Assembly: GCA_018968885.1 (NCBI GenBank)
Contig: JAGWZK010000005.1
Span: 1 to 64,000, forward strand
Direction of reading: 5' to 3'
Length of the DNA stretch: 64,000 bases
From: Planctomycetota bacterium
GTDB taxonomy: Bacteria > Planctomycetota > Phycisphaerae > Phycisphaerales > UBA1924
Program-made: the position numbers and the translations under genes
In this document: one piece after another, positions 26,975 through 35,409 of the stretch
Layout: every line of letters starts with the position of its first letter
Numbering within the stretch: position 1 is the stretch's first letter
Notes under the pieces: model-generated
Databases searched by the model: none
Told to the model about the DNA's origin: nothing
The model's input: only the letters and a program-made list of their open reading frames with translations

Positions 26975-27452
26975 ATGCTGATTCACGCACCCGCAGCAGC
27001 GCCCGCTTGACAAATTCGGTGTGCCCCGAAAGTGCAAAGTTGGATTCATGCCGATCGCGCACGATGGTTGAGCCATCGGCCTGCCGCTTTAGCAGAAATG
27101 TCACCCGCCGCGTGACAAGCCCGCCCAGCGCGAGAACTCCGAACTGCTTCTGTACCGCGCTATCGGTGTCGGCCAACAGCACAAAGGGCAACTGGTGCTG
27201 CTCGGAGAACTTCTTTTTGGAATCCTGATTCTGGCGGCTGATGCCCACCAGCGTCACCCCCGCCGCCGCGAGTTCGGCGTGATGATCCCGCCCCATGCAC
27301 GCCTGAGCCGTGCACAAGGGTGTGAAATCCGCGGGATAGAAATACACCAGCATCCAGCCACTCTGAGACAGTTCGTGGCTGGTGCGTTGCACTCCGTGCT
27401 GATCCGGCAATGAGAATGTTGGTGAGGTTTCCCCGATCGAGAGCATCAGCAC
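26955..27452 (-). CDS. bcp: thiol peroxidase of the Bcp/PrxQ type
   Basis: A 165-residue peroxiredoxin. The active-site segment YFYPADFTPLCTAQAC carries the peroxidatic Cys in TPLCT and a resolving Cys five residues later (CTAQAC), the spacing seen in E. coli Bcp. The N-terminal PTFSLPDQHG and C-terminal region fit the family. It reduces peroxides using thioredoxin. It starts 9 bp after the stop of the upstream secreted hypothetical gene, so the two are likely co-transcribed. The 3' end overlaps the DUF1015 gene on the opposite strand by 20 bp. Confidence 0.93.
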   Translation of the reverse strand: MLMLSIGETSPTFSLPDQHGVQRTSHELSQSGWMLVYFYPADFTPLCTAQACMGRDHHAELAAAGVTLVGISRQNQDSKKKFSEQHQLPFVLLADTDSAVQKQFGVLALGGLVTRRVTFLLKRQADGSTIVRDRHESNFALSGHTEFVKRALLRVRESASTPKDS

Positions 27453-27461
27453 ATCCTTGGC

Positions 27462-29114
27462 TTAATCCATGGGCAGGCCTTTGGATCTCCACAACTGCGC
27501 GAGTTGTTCCAGTGTGATCGGCTCCCAGATCATCGGCTCGACGATTTCGTTGGGGCTCGATCCGCGGCGTCGTAACTCGATCCGCATCAGCTCACCTTTG
27601 GCGTTGTAGTAAGCGACCTCGGGGTCGGCGTCTTCGGTCTGCTTGGTGGTCAGTTTCCACATTCCCGGCTGATCGGCTGGTTGCTCCAGCGTGTCACGCC
27701 GCAGCGTGATCGCCTGGGCCGAACTGTTCCAGCAATAGGCACCAAAGTCAGCAGGCAACTTGGCGCGAATGAGCATCTGCGGGAAGATGCGGGTTTCCAA
27801 TTGTGACAGATAGCCACTCGACGCCAGATCTCCACGGATCATGGGACGCATGCTGGCCGAGTCGGCGGTCCCCGTCACGCTCACTGTCATATCGGTGCCG
27901 TTGCGCGCGCCCAGTTCGGTCAACTGACTGGTGCTCTTGGATCCCTTCACCGCGGTGCGATTGCTCCACGCCTCACTCTGGCGATCTGGCGTCATGAAGT
28001 ACACAGATTGCGAATCGATGATCTGCTTGACCTTGGCATCCAGCCCAAAGCGGTCAAAGTCCAGCGCTCGGGCATCCATCTGAAAGATCAGACCCTCTTC
28101 CTGTTCAATTTTGGTATAGCTCTTGGCATCGCGGGTCGGATCCAGCTGGCCACGCTTGCCGATGGATGAGCGCACGCGGCGATAGCCCACCTCGATGTCA
28201 TCGGCCTTGGCGCCGGTCTTGCCTGGAATATACAAACGCTGCCAGCGTTCCGGTCGCTCGACCAATTGCTTGATGTCTTCGGGCGTTGTGCGACGCAACA
28301 GCGCCATCGTCGTTTCAATTGCCGTCTTGCGCCCGGTAGAGAGCGTCGCCACATCGGCAAACTGCGCAGTGCTCACCATCGCTTCGTAAGGAATGCGAGT
28401 TTTCGCAAAGGCCTTTCCCGGTGTGCGAAAGTCGATGATCACGAAGCGCTCGGGGCTCGGTTGAAAAAGCGTGAATCCACGCACGATCACCGATCCTTCC
28501 GAGTATTGCTTGCCCGTCTCTGGCTCATGCATCGCCTCGTCAGTCACTTTCTTGGCAATGGCATCTTCGACATCCGTAACTTGCGACTCGATATAGAAGC
28601 GGACGGCATTTCCCCCGGGCAGGATCAGATTGTCCTGCCGCTCAATCAATTTGCCTCGGAACCCGACAACCTGCTTGTCTTTGGAGTCCACAATCGCCGG
28701 CGACGCCGCGATGAGTTGCTCGATCAGTGCATCCGCCGCCTCCTTCAGATTCACACCCACGCGGCTGGTACGGGGCGATTCAATCTGAACCATCCAGGTC
28801 CGGTCCTCAGAAGCGATTGTCGCTGCCGAAATATCCGCACCGGTTCCCAGTTCCGATCGCACGCCAACGGGAAGCCGCATAAGCAGGCCCACAGAGTCAA
28901 TCTTGAGGTATGTGTCAGAGAACTCGACGCCTAAATTGGCGACGACCGGATCGGGCTTGGCGGATTCGGAGTTGGCCGCGGGGTTGGATTCGGGTGCTTT
29001 GGCCGAGGCTGGCTTGGTTTCCTTCGGCCGATTGGTGTTGGCAGGCATGACCTGGCCCCAGGCGGAGGTGGTCAGTGCGAGGGCTAGCAGGGGTGGCGTG
29101 AGGTTATAGGACAT
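27462..29114 (-). CDS. secreted hypothetical protein
   Basis: A product of 550 residues from the ATG at 29114, where a signal peptide (YNLTPPLLALALTTSAWGQ) begins; the frame continues upstream but has no signal there. A 35-residue Ala/Pro/Lys-rich linker leads into a soluble region with segments such as FSDTYLKIDSVGLLMRLPVG and RFVIIDFRTPGKAF. I do not recognise a named family. No repeats, metal motifs or membrane helices beyond the signal are visible. Its tight coupling to a peroxiredoxin gene (9 bp) may hint at an oxidative or envelope stress context, but that is speculation. It is divergent from the ribosomal operon. Confidence 0.8.
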   Translation of the reverse strand: MSYNLTPPLLALALTTSAWGQVMPANTNRPKETKPASAKAPESNPAANSESAKPDPVVANLGVEFSDTYLKIDSVGLLMRLPVGVRSELGTGADISAATIASEDRTWMVQIESPRTSRVGVNLKEAADALIEQLIAASPAIVDSKDKQVVGFRGKLIERQDNLILPGGNAVRFYIESQVTDVEDAIAKKVTDEAMHEPETGKQYSEGSVIVRGFTLFQPSPERFVIIDFRTPGKAFAKTRIPYEAMVSTAQFADVATLSTGRKTAIETTMALLRRTTPEDIKQLVERPERWQRLYIPGKTGAKADDIEVGYRRVRSSIGKRGQLDPTRDAKSYTKIEQEEGLIFQMDARALDFDRFGLDAKVKQIIDSQSVYFMTPDRQSEAWSNRTAVKGSKSTSQLTELGARNGTDMTVSVTGTADSASMRPMIRGDLASSGYLSQLETRIFPQMLIRAKLPADFGAYCWNSSAQAITLRRDTLEQPADQPGMWKLTTKQTEDADPEVAYYNAKGELMRIELRRRGSSPNEIVEPMIWEPITLEQLAQLWRSKGLPMD

Positions 29115-29288
29115 GGTTGCTCTCTTGGATGGGCTCTCGGTTGCTAAACGTCCGGTAACTACGTTCATCGATCTGGCGAATGTTGCGCGTCCGATAGGCG
29201 GTGCAAGAGTAGATCGGCACGTCAGCCGTCCGGAGGCGAATCGGACTCTCAAGAAGGTTGTCAGTTCAGGTTTGACAAAGGCGAGAGA

Positions 29289-29316
29289 TTGACATGGCAG
29301 TGGGGTGGGCTATTCT
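29289..29316 (+). promoter_or_regulatory. sigma-70-like promoter for the S10 operon
   Basis: TTGACA at 29289-29294 and TATTCT at 29311-29316 with a 16-bp spacer, about 200 bp before rpsJ. It is the best promoter match seen in the 376-bp gap 29115-29490, which otherwise shows no genes. Confidence 0.6.
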
Positions 29317-29490
29317 TCTCCCCCTTGTGGCTGCGCACGCGCATTCGTGCATGCGCGCCGGAAGGATGTGGTGGAGCTGGTGGGCTCCGACACAAGTTGA
29401 GCAATTCCGGCCGAGACATCGGCCACGGGATTGGTACCGCCTGACGCGGCATCAGTTCCGGTCCTTTGGCAACTCAAGATGGCGGTCACG

Positions 29491-29799
29491 ATGACGGGTC
29501 AACGAATCAGAATTCGGATGGAAGCGTACGACCACCTGGCTCTGGACTCCTCAGCCAAGGAAATCGTCGAACACGCCAAACGCACCAACGCGAAAGTGAG
29601 CGGCCCGGTCCCGCTGCCGACTCGTATCGAGCGGTACACGGTTCTGCGCTCTCCCTTCATCGACAAAAAGAGCCGCGAGCAGTTCGAGATTCGCACCCAT
29701 AAGCGAATCATCGATATCTTCGAGCCAAACGCTCGTACCGTCGAGGCACTCAACCGCCTCGTCGTTCCTGCTGGTGTGTTCATCAAGATCAAGGCCTGA
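29491..29799 (+). CDS. rpsJ: 30S ribosomal protein S10
   Basis: From the ATG at 29491 the product is 102 residues, the standard S10 length, beginning [15 protein letters not shown]; an ATG four codons earlier (29479) is also possible and neither has a clear ribosome site. The conserved [19 protein letters not shown] and [11 protein letters not shown] segments are present. S10 is part of the 30S head and also partners NusB in antitermination. It is the first gene of the ribosomal cluster; the str-operon genes that often precede it are absent here. Confidence 0.97.
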   Translation: MTGQRIRIRMEAYDHLALDSSAKEIVEHAKRTNAKVSGPVPLPTRIERYTVLRSPFIDKKSREQFEIRTHKRIIDIFEPNARTVEALNRLVVPAGVFIKIKA

Positions 29800-29815
29800 A
29801 TAGGCCAAACGGCAA

Positions 29816-29842
29816 CGGCCGCTGCGAATCGCGTAGCGGCCG
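29816..29842 (+). other. intercistronic hairpin rpsJ-rplC
   Basis: CGGCCGCT (29816-29823) pairs with AGCGGCCG (29835-29842); an inner GCG/CGC can extend it. No T run follows, so processing or attenuation is likelier than termination. Confidence 0.6.
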
Positions 29843-29942
29843 CGTGTGTTTACGGGTGGATGGGTGAAATCGGACGTTCGCTTTGAGAGTTCGGCTTCGG
29901 CTGGGTCATCAAAAAAGCAAGTAGAAGATTGTCGAGGTTGTT

Positions 29943-30629
29943 ATGGCTGGTGTTTCACTTCTTGGTCGCAAAATCGGTATGACCCGTGTCTACGAGAACG
30001 GCGTCTCCTTCCCTGTGACTGTGGTCCAGGTCGGGCAGAATGTGATCACCCAGCTCCGCACGCAGGAGAAGGATGGCTATTCGGCTGTGCAGATCGGCTT
30101 TGACGAAATCAAGCCCCGCAACAGCACCATCCCCATGATCGCCCACGATCACAAGGCTGGCACCACTCCCAAGCGCGTCCACCGCGAGTTCAAGGTGGAT
30201 GCCAAGGACATTGGAAGCTTCTCCCTGGGCCAGGCCCTCACGGTTGAGAATCTCAAGGATGTCCCCTTTGTCGATGTCACCGGAACCAGCAAGGGTAAGG
30301 GTTTCGCCGGCGTGATGAAGCGTTGGGGCTTCAAGGGTCAGTACGCCTCGCACGGTACCGAACGCAAGCACCGCTCCCCCGGCTCCATTGGTTCTCTCTG
30401 CTCCAACCGTGGTTTCGGCGGCGGTCTGGCCAAGGGCAAGCGCATGGCTGGCCACATGGGCGATGCCCAGGTGACCACCCGCTCTCTGCCTCTGGTCCGC
30501 ATCGATGCGGAAAAGGGGCTGCTGTTGGTTAAGGGAGCGATTCCCGGCGCCAACAACGGCGTAGTGATGGTCCGCCCGGCGATTCGTTTGTACAAGTCCA
30601 AGGCGGCCAAGGCCGCGGGCAAGAAGTAA
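29943..30629 (+). CDS. rplC: 50S ribosomal protein L3
   Basis: A 228-residue L3 with LLGRKIGMTRVY at the N terminus, the conserved GTSKGKGFAGVMKRWGFKG, the glutamine-methylation region SIGSLCSNRGFGGGLAKGKRMAGHMG (in which the usual Gln is replaced by other residues in the loop), and a Lys/Ala tail. L3 is an early assembly protein that reaches the peptidyl transferase centre. It is followed by an exceptionally long non-coding gap before rplD. Confidence 0.97.
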   Translation: MAGVSLLGRKIGMTRVYENGVSFPVTVVQVGQNVITQLRTQEKDGYSAVQIGFDEIKPRNSTIPMIAHDHKAGTTPKRVHREFKVDAKDIGSFSLGQALTVENLKDVPFVDVTGTSKGKGFAGVMKRWGFKGQYASHGTERKHRSPGSIGSLCSNRGFGGGLAKGKRMAGHMGDAQVTTRSLPLVRIDAEKGLLLVKGAIPGANNGVVMVRPAIRLYKSKAAKAAGKK

Positions 30630-31066
30630 TCAATTCGGACTACAGCACTCAAATCGGGTGCTGTTGTTCGGTGACTGACTGGAAACAGTCGGTGTTGGTG
30701 GGAATAATCTCGACCCCTCGCGTGTTGCGTCGGGTGATCTCGGAACGAGTGATCGAGCTGAGAACGAGTGGATGAATCAGCGCTGGCTAGAGATGAACCT
30801 CTGACCAGCGTGCTCGGAAGGTCGAACGCTAGGGAACATGGCCGCGAGGCCAGAACCCGACGCCAGATACCACCGGGCGACGACAAGGGTGAATCGGTGT
30901 TCTTCTGATGACATCAGAAGACACAGGCAGCCGAGTCAACCCCGAGCCCTCCCGAGTCGCACGTCAGTGCGACTTCGCGAGTGAAACTCCCGCAAGTGGA
31001 GAGGGCCGGATGAGGCACGCTGAGCGACGAATATCGCATCAGCACAGGCGCAGGAAAGGACGACGG
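30630..31066 (+). promoter_or_regulatory. 437-nt structured intercistronic region between rplC and rplD
   Basis: At least six stem-loops are visible on the plus strand: 30642-30664 (ACAGCAC/GTGCTGT); 30674-30693 (8 bp, GAAA loop); 30781-30810 (CGCTGG/CCAGCG with inner AGAG/CTCT); 30839-30852 (TGGCC-GCGA-GGCCA); 30897-30924 (TCTTCTGA/TCAGAAGA, extended by GTG/CAC past one bulged base); 30955-30974 (AGTCGCAC/GTGCGACT, GTCA loop). Two have GNRA tetraloops. L4 is the autogenous repressor of this operon in gamma-proteobacteria, so a cis-acting regulatory RNA acting on rplD is a natural hypothesis. No good promoter or small gene was found inside. Confidence 0.6.
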
Positions 31067-31888
31067 ATGAAGGTTCCCGTTCTTGATATGCAGGGTAAAG
31101 AGGTCGGGTCGATGAACATCGACGAGGCCGCCCTGGGTTCTGAAATCAACTATCCCCTGCTCAAGCAGGCGTACGTGCACTATCACCACAGCACGCGTCA
31201 GGGCTCGAGCAAAACGAAGAATCGCCACGAGACCGAAGGGTCCACCAAAAAGATCTACAAGCAGAAGGGCACTGGTAACGCCCGCCACGGCGATCGCAAG
31301 GCCAACCTGTTCAAGGGCGGCGGCCACGGCCACAGCAAGAAGATGGTCCGTGAGGATTTCCGCAACGATCTCCCCAAGAAGATGCGCCGCAAGGCCAATC
31401 GCAACGCGTTGCTCGCCAAGCTGGTGGACAACGAAGTTCGCGTCATCTCTTCTCTCGAGATGGCCGAAGCCAAGACCAAGAATTTCATGGCATTCCTTGA
31501 GGCCGTCAAGGTCGGTGACAAGCGTGCGCTGATCGCGCTTCCCATCGACGGCGCCAAGGCCCGTAACGCCATGCTCGCGGCACGTAACGTCGAGCAGGTG
31601 TCACTCACCCGCTGCGATCAGCTCACCGCCTTCAACATGCTCAATCACCGTTTCCTCGTCATCGGCAAGGCCGACCTCGAGGCGTGGCTGGCAGGCCCTT
31701 GGAGTCAGACCAACAAGGAAGCCAAGCTCAAGCCGCTGGGCGCCTCCAACGAAGCCGCTGCTCCGGTCGCTTCCACTCCTCGCGGCCGCAAGCGCGTGGC
31801 CAAGGATGGCAAGCCCGCTGCCAAGAAGGCCGCCCCTGCAAAGGCGGGTGCCAAGTCTGATTCCAAGTCCGGAGCCAAGAAGGCCTGA
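31067..31888 (+). CDS. rplD: 50S ribosomal protein L4
   Basis: A 273-residue protein. The frame is open upstream to 30908, but AAAGGA lies before the ATG at 31067 and the sequence MKVPVLDMQGKEVG fits L4. The extended loop segment KKIYKQKGTGNARHGDRKANLFKGGG-type signature is present and lines the exit tunnel. About 55 residues of Ala/Lys/Pro-rich tail follow the globular fold, making it longer than the ~205-residue norm. L4 may bind the long leader immediately upstream. Confidence 0.97.
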   Translation: MKVPVLDMQGKEVGSMNIDEAALGSEINYPLLKQAYVHYHHSTRQGSSKTKNRHETEGSTKKIYKQKGTGNARHGDRKANLFKGGGHGHSKKMVREDFRNDLPKKMRRKANRNALLAKLVDNEVRVISSLEMAEAKTKNFMAFLEAVKVGDKRALIALPIDGAKARNAMLAARNVEQVSLTRCDQLTAFNMLNHRFLVIGKADLEAWLAGPWSQTNKEAKLKPLGASNEAAAPVASTPRGRKRVAKDGKPAAKKAAPAKAGAKSDSKSGAKKA

Positions 31889-31912
31889 ACATTCAGGACG
31901 GAGCTATAAACC

Positions 31913-32203
31913 ATGGCAGCCAACATCGACTCATACAGCATTATCAAGAAGCCGCTCCTCACTGAGAAGACCACCTTCGCAATGAACGAGCAGAAGCGTT
32001 ACGCGTTTGTCGTTGACAAGCGTGCCAGTAAAACCGAGATCAAGAAGGCCGTGGAAGAGGTCTACGGCGTCAAGGTTGACGGGATCTGGACCAGCATCAA
32101 GAAGTACCCCAACAAGCAGATCAAGTTTGGTCTGCTCAAGGGCACCGAGGTCAAAAAGGCCACCGTGACGCTGAAGGGTAACGCAACGATCGAACTGTTC
32201 TGA
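31913..32203 (+). CDS. rplW: 50S ribosomal protein L23
   Basis: A 96-residue L23 with IIKKPLLTEKTTFAM, FVVDKRASKTEIKKAVEEVYGVKV and a basic central strand. L23 sits at the tunnel exit and binds trigger factor and SRP. It starts 24 bp after rplD, with GGAG about 10 nt before the ATG. Length and motifs are standard. Confidence 0.97.
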   Translation: MAANIDSYSIIKKPLLTEKTTFAMNEQKRYAFVVDKRASKTEIKKAVEEVYGVKVDGIWTSIKKYPNKQIKFGLLKGTEVKKATVTLKGNATIELF

Positions 32204-32224
32204 ATCAAGTGAGCACTCTCCGGA

Positions 32225-32242
32225 GGTTCGAGAGATCGAACC
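32225..32242 (+). other. hairpin with GAGA tetraloop before rplB
   Basis: GGTTCGA (32225-32231) pairs with TCGAACC (32236-32242) around a GNRA-type GAGA loop. It ends a few bases before the AAAGGA ribosome site of rplB and could affect initiation. Confidence 0.6.
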
Positions 32243-32259
32243 CCGCAAAGGACTGAAGT

Positions 32260-33117
32260 ATGCCGATTCGCATCTACAAGCCGACCAGTGCAGGACGCCG
32301 CAACGCGAGCGTCAACGCGCACGCGGAAGTGACCAAGACCACTCCCGAAAAATCCCTCCTGGCTCCCAAGCCCAAGAAGGGTGGTCGCAACAATCAGGGC
32401 AAGATCACCAGCCGCGGCATTGGCGGCGGTGTCAAGCAGATGTACCGCCTCATCGACTTCCGTCGCCGCGATCGCGTCGGCATCGAAGCGACCGTTGTGG
32501 GCATCGAGTACGACCCCAACCGCTCTGCACATATTGCACTCCTTCAGTACACCGACGGCGTGAAGCGTTACATCATCGCTCCCGCTGGCCTCAAGGCCGG
32601 CCGGAAGGTGCTTGCTTCCGACGACAAGGCCATTGAGCCTGATGTCGGCAACGCCATGGCGCTGCGTTTCATCCCGGCTGGTCTTGATGTCCACTGCGTT
32701 GAGATGTCGCTCGGCAAGGGCGCGGCAATGTGCCGCGGCGCTGGCACCTATGCCAAGCTCTCGAACAAAGAAGGCGATTACGCCACGCTGATCCTCCCCA
32801 GCGGCGAAACCCGCAAGGTTCACCTGGATTGCATGGCCACCATTGGCCAGGTCGACAACCCCGATCATGCTCTGCGTCAGCTGGGCAAGGCGGGGTTGAC
32901 TCGTTTGAAGGGGCGTCGCCCCATCACCCGTGGTATGGCCAAGAGCCACCATGCTCACCCCCTGGGCGGCGGTTCAGGTCGCAGCAAGGGCAACCGTCCT
33001 CCCGTCGGCCCCACCGGCGTGGAAGCCAAGGGCGGTCGTACCCGCAACAAGAACAAGGCCTCAAGCAAGCTCATCATCCGTCGCCGCATGAGCACTCGCT
33101 ACGGCCAGGTCAAGTAA
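32260..33117 (+). CDS. rplB: 50S ribosomal protein L2
   Basis: A 285-residue L2 beginning MPIRIYKPTSAGRRNASV. RNA-binding and peptidyl-transferase segments are intact: GRNNQGKITSRGIGGG, the GEHLGKGAAMCRGAG-like block, and the C-terminal TRGMAKSHHAHPLGGGSGRS that carries the catalytically important His. L2 contacts domain IV of 23S rRNA. The length is close to the family norm (~275). Confidence 0.98.
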   Translation: MPIRIYKPTSAGRRNASVNAHAEVTKTTPEKSLLAPKPKKGGRNNQGKITSRGIGGGVKQMYRLIDFRRRDRVGIEATVVGIEYDPNRSAHIALLQYTDGVKRYIIAPAGLKAGRKVLASDDKAIEPDVGNAMALRFIPAGLDVHCVEMSLGKGAAMCRGAGTYAKLSNKEGDYATLILPSGETRKVHLDCMATIGQVDNPDHALRQLGKAGLTRLKGRRPITRGMAKSHHAHPLGGGSGRSKGNRPPVGPTGVEAKGGRTRNKNKASSKLIIRRRMSTRYGQVK

Positions 33118-33169
33118 TTCAACGTCAAGGCATCTCACGAGATCAAAGTCTCTGTCAGGAAGATAACGC

Positions 33170-33490
33170 ATGAGCCGCAGTCTGAAGAAAGGTCCCTACG
33201 TCGTCGAGAGCGTCTACCGCAAGGTGGAGAAGCAGGCCGATTCGCGCCGCAAGGAGCCGATCAAGACCTGGGCACGCTCGTGCACGATCGTTCCCGAGTT
33301 TGTCGGGATCACATTCAAGGTGCACAACGGCAAGAACTTCGTCGAAGTCTTCGTCACCGAAGACATGGTGGGGCACAAGCTGGGCGAGTTCTCCCTCACC
33401 CGCACCTTCAAGGGCCACACCAACAAGAAGGAAGGCCTCGAGGCCGGCGACGCCAAGGCACCCGCCCCGGCACCTGCTGGCAAGAAGTAA
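33170..33490 (+). CDS. rpsS: 30S ribosomal protein S19
   Basis: A 106-residue S19 starting [20 protein letters not shown], with [52 protein letters not shown] pattern in shorter blocks. Compared with ~92 residues usually, it carries an extra acidic/Ala/Pro tail ending [10 protein letters not shown]19 sits at the A-site finger contact in the 30S head. Confidence 0.97.
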   Translation: MSRSLKKGPYVVESVYRKVEKQADSRRKEPIKTWARSCTIVPEFVGITFKVHNGKNFVEVFVTEDMVGHKLGEFSLTRTFKGHTNKKEGLEAGDAKAPAPAPAGKK

Positions 33491-33524
33491 TACACCGGAT
33501 CGATTTACCTCGTATTCACCACTT

Positions 33525-33540
33525 GCCGGATCCATCCGGC
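33525..33540 (+). other. intercistronic hairpin rpsS-rplV
   Basis: GCCGGA-TCCA-TCCGGC, a 6-bp GC-rich stem 23 nt before the rplV start. Confidence 0.5.
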
Positions 33541-33562
33541 ACGGGACAAAAGGACGGAAGCC

Positions 33563-34114
33563 ATGAAACTGCGTGGCAGTGCACTCAAGACAATCTCCGA
33601 AGCCAAGGGCGTCTCCCGCGAACAGCTTGCCGCTGCCATCGAGCGTGTCAACGTCAAGGGCGACAAGGCCATGTCGGCGATCAACAACTGGTTCAATGAT
33701 CGCGATCATCCCCGCGCCCGCGCTGAGGATGTCCGCAAGCTCGCTGCTGCTCTGGGCGTCGCTCCCAAGGACATCTGCCGCTTCACCACCAATCTCCGCA
33801 ATCATCGCGGCAGCCCCCGCAAGGCCAAGCTGCTGGTGGACATGATCCGTGGCAAGAAGGTTGACGTGGCCCTCAACATGCTCACGTTCACCACCAAGTC
33901 CGCCGCAGTCAACGTCAAGAAGGCCCTGAATGCCGCCATCGCCGACGCCGAGCAGGCCGACGCCGATGTCACGCAGCTCGTCGTAGTTGAAAGCCGCGTC
34001 GACGAGGGCCCCCGCATGAAGCGCTTCCAGCCCAAGGACCGCGGTCGCGCTCACAGCATCATCAAGCGTTTCTCACACATCACCATCGGCGTCGAGGAGA
34101 AGGCCGGCCGCTAA
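33563..34114 (+). CDS. rplV: 50S ribosomal protein L22 with N-terminal helix-turn-helix-like domain
   Basis: A 183-residue protein. Residues ~74-178 are L22: RGSPRKAKLLVDMIRGKKV, the long beta-hairpin region and VDEGPRMKRFQPKDRGRAH. The first ~71 residues are extra. They read like a Cro/C1 (XRE) helix-turn-helix: a helix around ALKTISEAKG, VSREQLAAAIE, MSAINNWFND, then AEDVRKLAAALGVAPKDI. The start is firm: AAAAGGA lies 8 nt before the ATG and no internal start precedes the L22 part. L22 lines the exit tunnel; its N terminus is on the surface, so an extra domain could be accommodated and might bind RNA or DNA. The domain call is by eye only. Confidence 0.95.
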   Translation: MKLRGSALKTISEAKGVSREQLAAAIERVNVKGDKAMSAINNWFNDRDHPRARAEDVRKLAAALGVAPKDICRFTTNLRNHRGSPRKAKLLVDMIRGKKVDVALNMLTFTTKSAAVNVKKALNAAIADAEQADADVTQLVVVESRVDEGPRMKRFQPKDRGRAHSIIKRFSHITIGVEEKAGR

Positions 34115-34129
34115 AGCTGGAACACACCC

Positions 34130-34831
34130 ATGGGACAAAAGACTCAACCATTTGGTTTCCGCCTCGGCATCACCGAAGCTCACCGTTCCCGCTGGTACGC
34201 CCCCAAGGCCCTTTTCGGCGAGTTGCTCGTCGAAGACCAGAAGATCCGCGCGTACCTCGATAAGCGTCTCAACCGCAAGCCCCCATTCGCTGCGGTCTCT
34301 GACATCCACATCGAGCGCACTCGTGAAGAGCTCAAGGTCGTCATCAAGACGGCTCGCCCCGGCTTGGTCATCGGCCCTAAGGGCGCCGAGATCGAACGCC
34401 TCACCGAAGAGCTTCAGTTGATGACGGCCCGCAAGGTCGCCATCTCCATCATCGAAATCAAGAATCCTGACATGGATGCCCAGCTCATCGCTGAGGGCGT
34501 CGCCGAACAGCTCGCCAAGCGAGCTCAGTTCCGCCGCGTCATCAAGATGAAGTCCGAGGCCGTTCTCGCGGCTGGCGGCAAGGGTGTCAAGATTCAGCTC
34601 GCTGGTCGTCTGGGTGGTGCGGAAATGAGCCGCACCCTCGATGTCAAGCTCGGCTCTTTGCCTCTCTCCACGCTTCAGGCGCAGATCGACTATGGCTTTG
34701 CCCAGGCGTACTGCCCCTACGGCGTGATCGGCGTGCAGGTGTGGATCTACAAGGGTCTCTACACCCGTCAGCGCACCGAGGAAGAGTCAGATGCCGCCGG
34801 TGGCCGGGCTCGTGCCCGCGGTCGTCGTTGA
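34130..34831 (+). CDS. rpsC: 30S ribosomal protein S3
   Basis: A 233-residue S3: MGQKTQPFGFRLGITEAHRSRWYA, a KH domain with the loop VIGPKGAEIE, and the C-terminal half ending in GVIGVQVWIYKGL. A short Ala/Gly/Arg tail (GGRARARGRR) closes the protein. S3 is part of the mRNA entry channel and helicase activity of the 30S. It follows rplV by 15 bp. Confidence 0.97.
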   Translation: MGQKTQPFGFRLGITEAHRSRWYAPKALFGELLVEDQKIRAYLDKRLNRKPPFAAVSDIHIERTREELKVVIKTARPGLVIGPKGAEIERLTEELQLMTARKVAISIIEIKNPDMDAQLIAEGVAEQLAKRAQFRRVIKMKSEAVLAAGGKGVKIQLAGRLGGAEMSRTLDVKLGSLPLSTLQAQIDYGFAQAYCPYGVIGVQVWIYKGLYTRQRTEEESDAAGGRARARGRR

Positions 34832-34846
34832 TTGACAATTTCAATC
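34830..34846 (+). other. hairpin at the rpsC stop codon
   Basis: GATTGA (34830-34835) pairs with TCAATC (34841-34846), overlapping the rpsC stop in the 88-bp gap before rplP. Confidence 0.4.
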
Positions 34847-34919
34847 AGATGACGAGTTACAAGTGTTTCGCATCGAATCGGGATTGGAACTGGGTTGGGA
34901 TTGAACTGGAGATTGACTC

Positions 34920-35339
34920 ATGGCGATGATGCCAAAGAGAGTGAAGTATCGCAAGGAACAGCGCCGTGTGCGCGACCGCAAGGCCACCAAGGGCAACTAT
35001 GTTGCTTTCGGTGATTACGGCCTGCAGTCGATGGACACCCTCTGGGTTTCCGCTCAGCAGATCGACGCTGCCCGCATCGCGGCACAGCACTTCCTCAAGC
35101 GTGAAGGCAAGTTCTTCATCCGCGTCTTCCCCGATAAGCCCATCAGCAAGAAGCCCTTGGAGACCCGAATGGGTACCGGTAAGGCCGAAGTTGAGTACTG
35201 GGCCGCTCGAGTCAAGAAGGGCACCATCCTCTTCGAGATCGCCGGTGTGTCGGAGGCGTCTGCCAAGGCCGCTCTCTACCGAGCTGCGATGAAGATCCCG
35301 GTCAAGAGCCGCATGGTTGGTCGCCGCGTCAGCGTCTAA
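34920..35339 (+). CDS. rplP: 50S ribosomal protein L16
   Basis: A 139-residue L16 starting MAMMPKRVKYRKEQRR. FGDYGLQSMDTLWVSAQQIDAAR, VFPDKPISKKPLETRMGTGKAEVEYWAARVKKGTILFEI segments agree with the family; lengths match. GGAG lies about 8 nt before the start. L16 helps position tRNA in the A and P sites. Confidence 0.97.
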   Translation: MAMMPKRVKYRKEQRRVRDRKATKGNYVAFGDYGLQSMDTLWVSAQQIDAARIAAQHFLKREGKFFIRVFPDKPISKKPLETRMGTGKAEVEYWAARVKKGTILFEIAGVSEASAKAALYRAAMKIPVKSRMVGRRVSV

Positions 35340-35409
35340 GTGAATTGAAGAAACCCACGATTCTCACCGTGATCAAATCGGCGAGAGTCTGATCGAGACA
35401 GGTGCAGCA

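Noticed and set aside
30908..31066. 53-codon in-frame upstream extension of rplD
   Set aside because: A good ribosome site and the family N terminus mark 31067 as the start; the upstream part consists of hairpin sequences rather than protein-like coding.
32062..32958. 298-codon minus-strand ORF opposite rplW/rplB
   Set aside because: Shadow of ribosomal genes with strong codon bias; not plausible as a gene.
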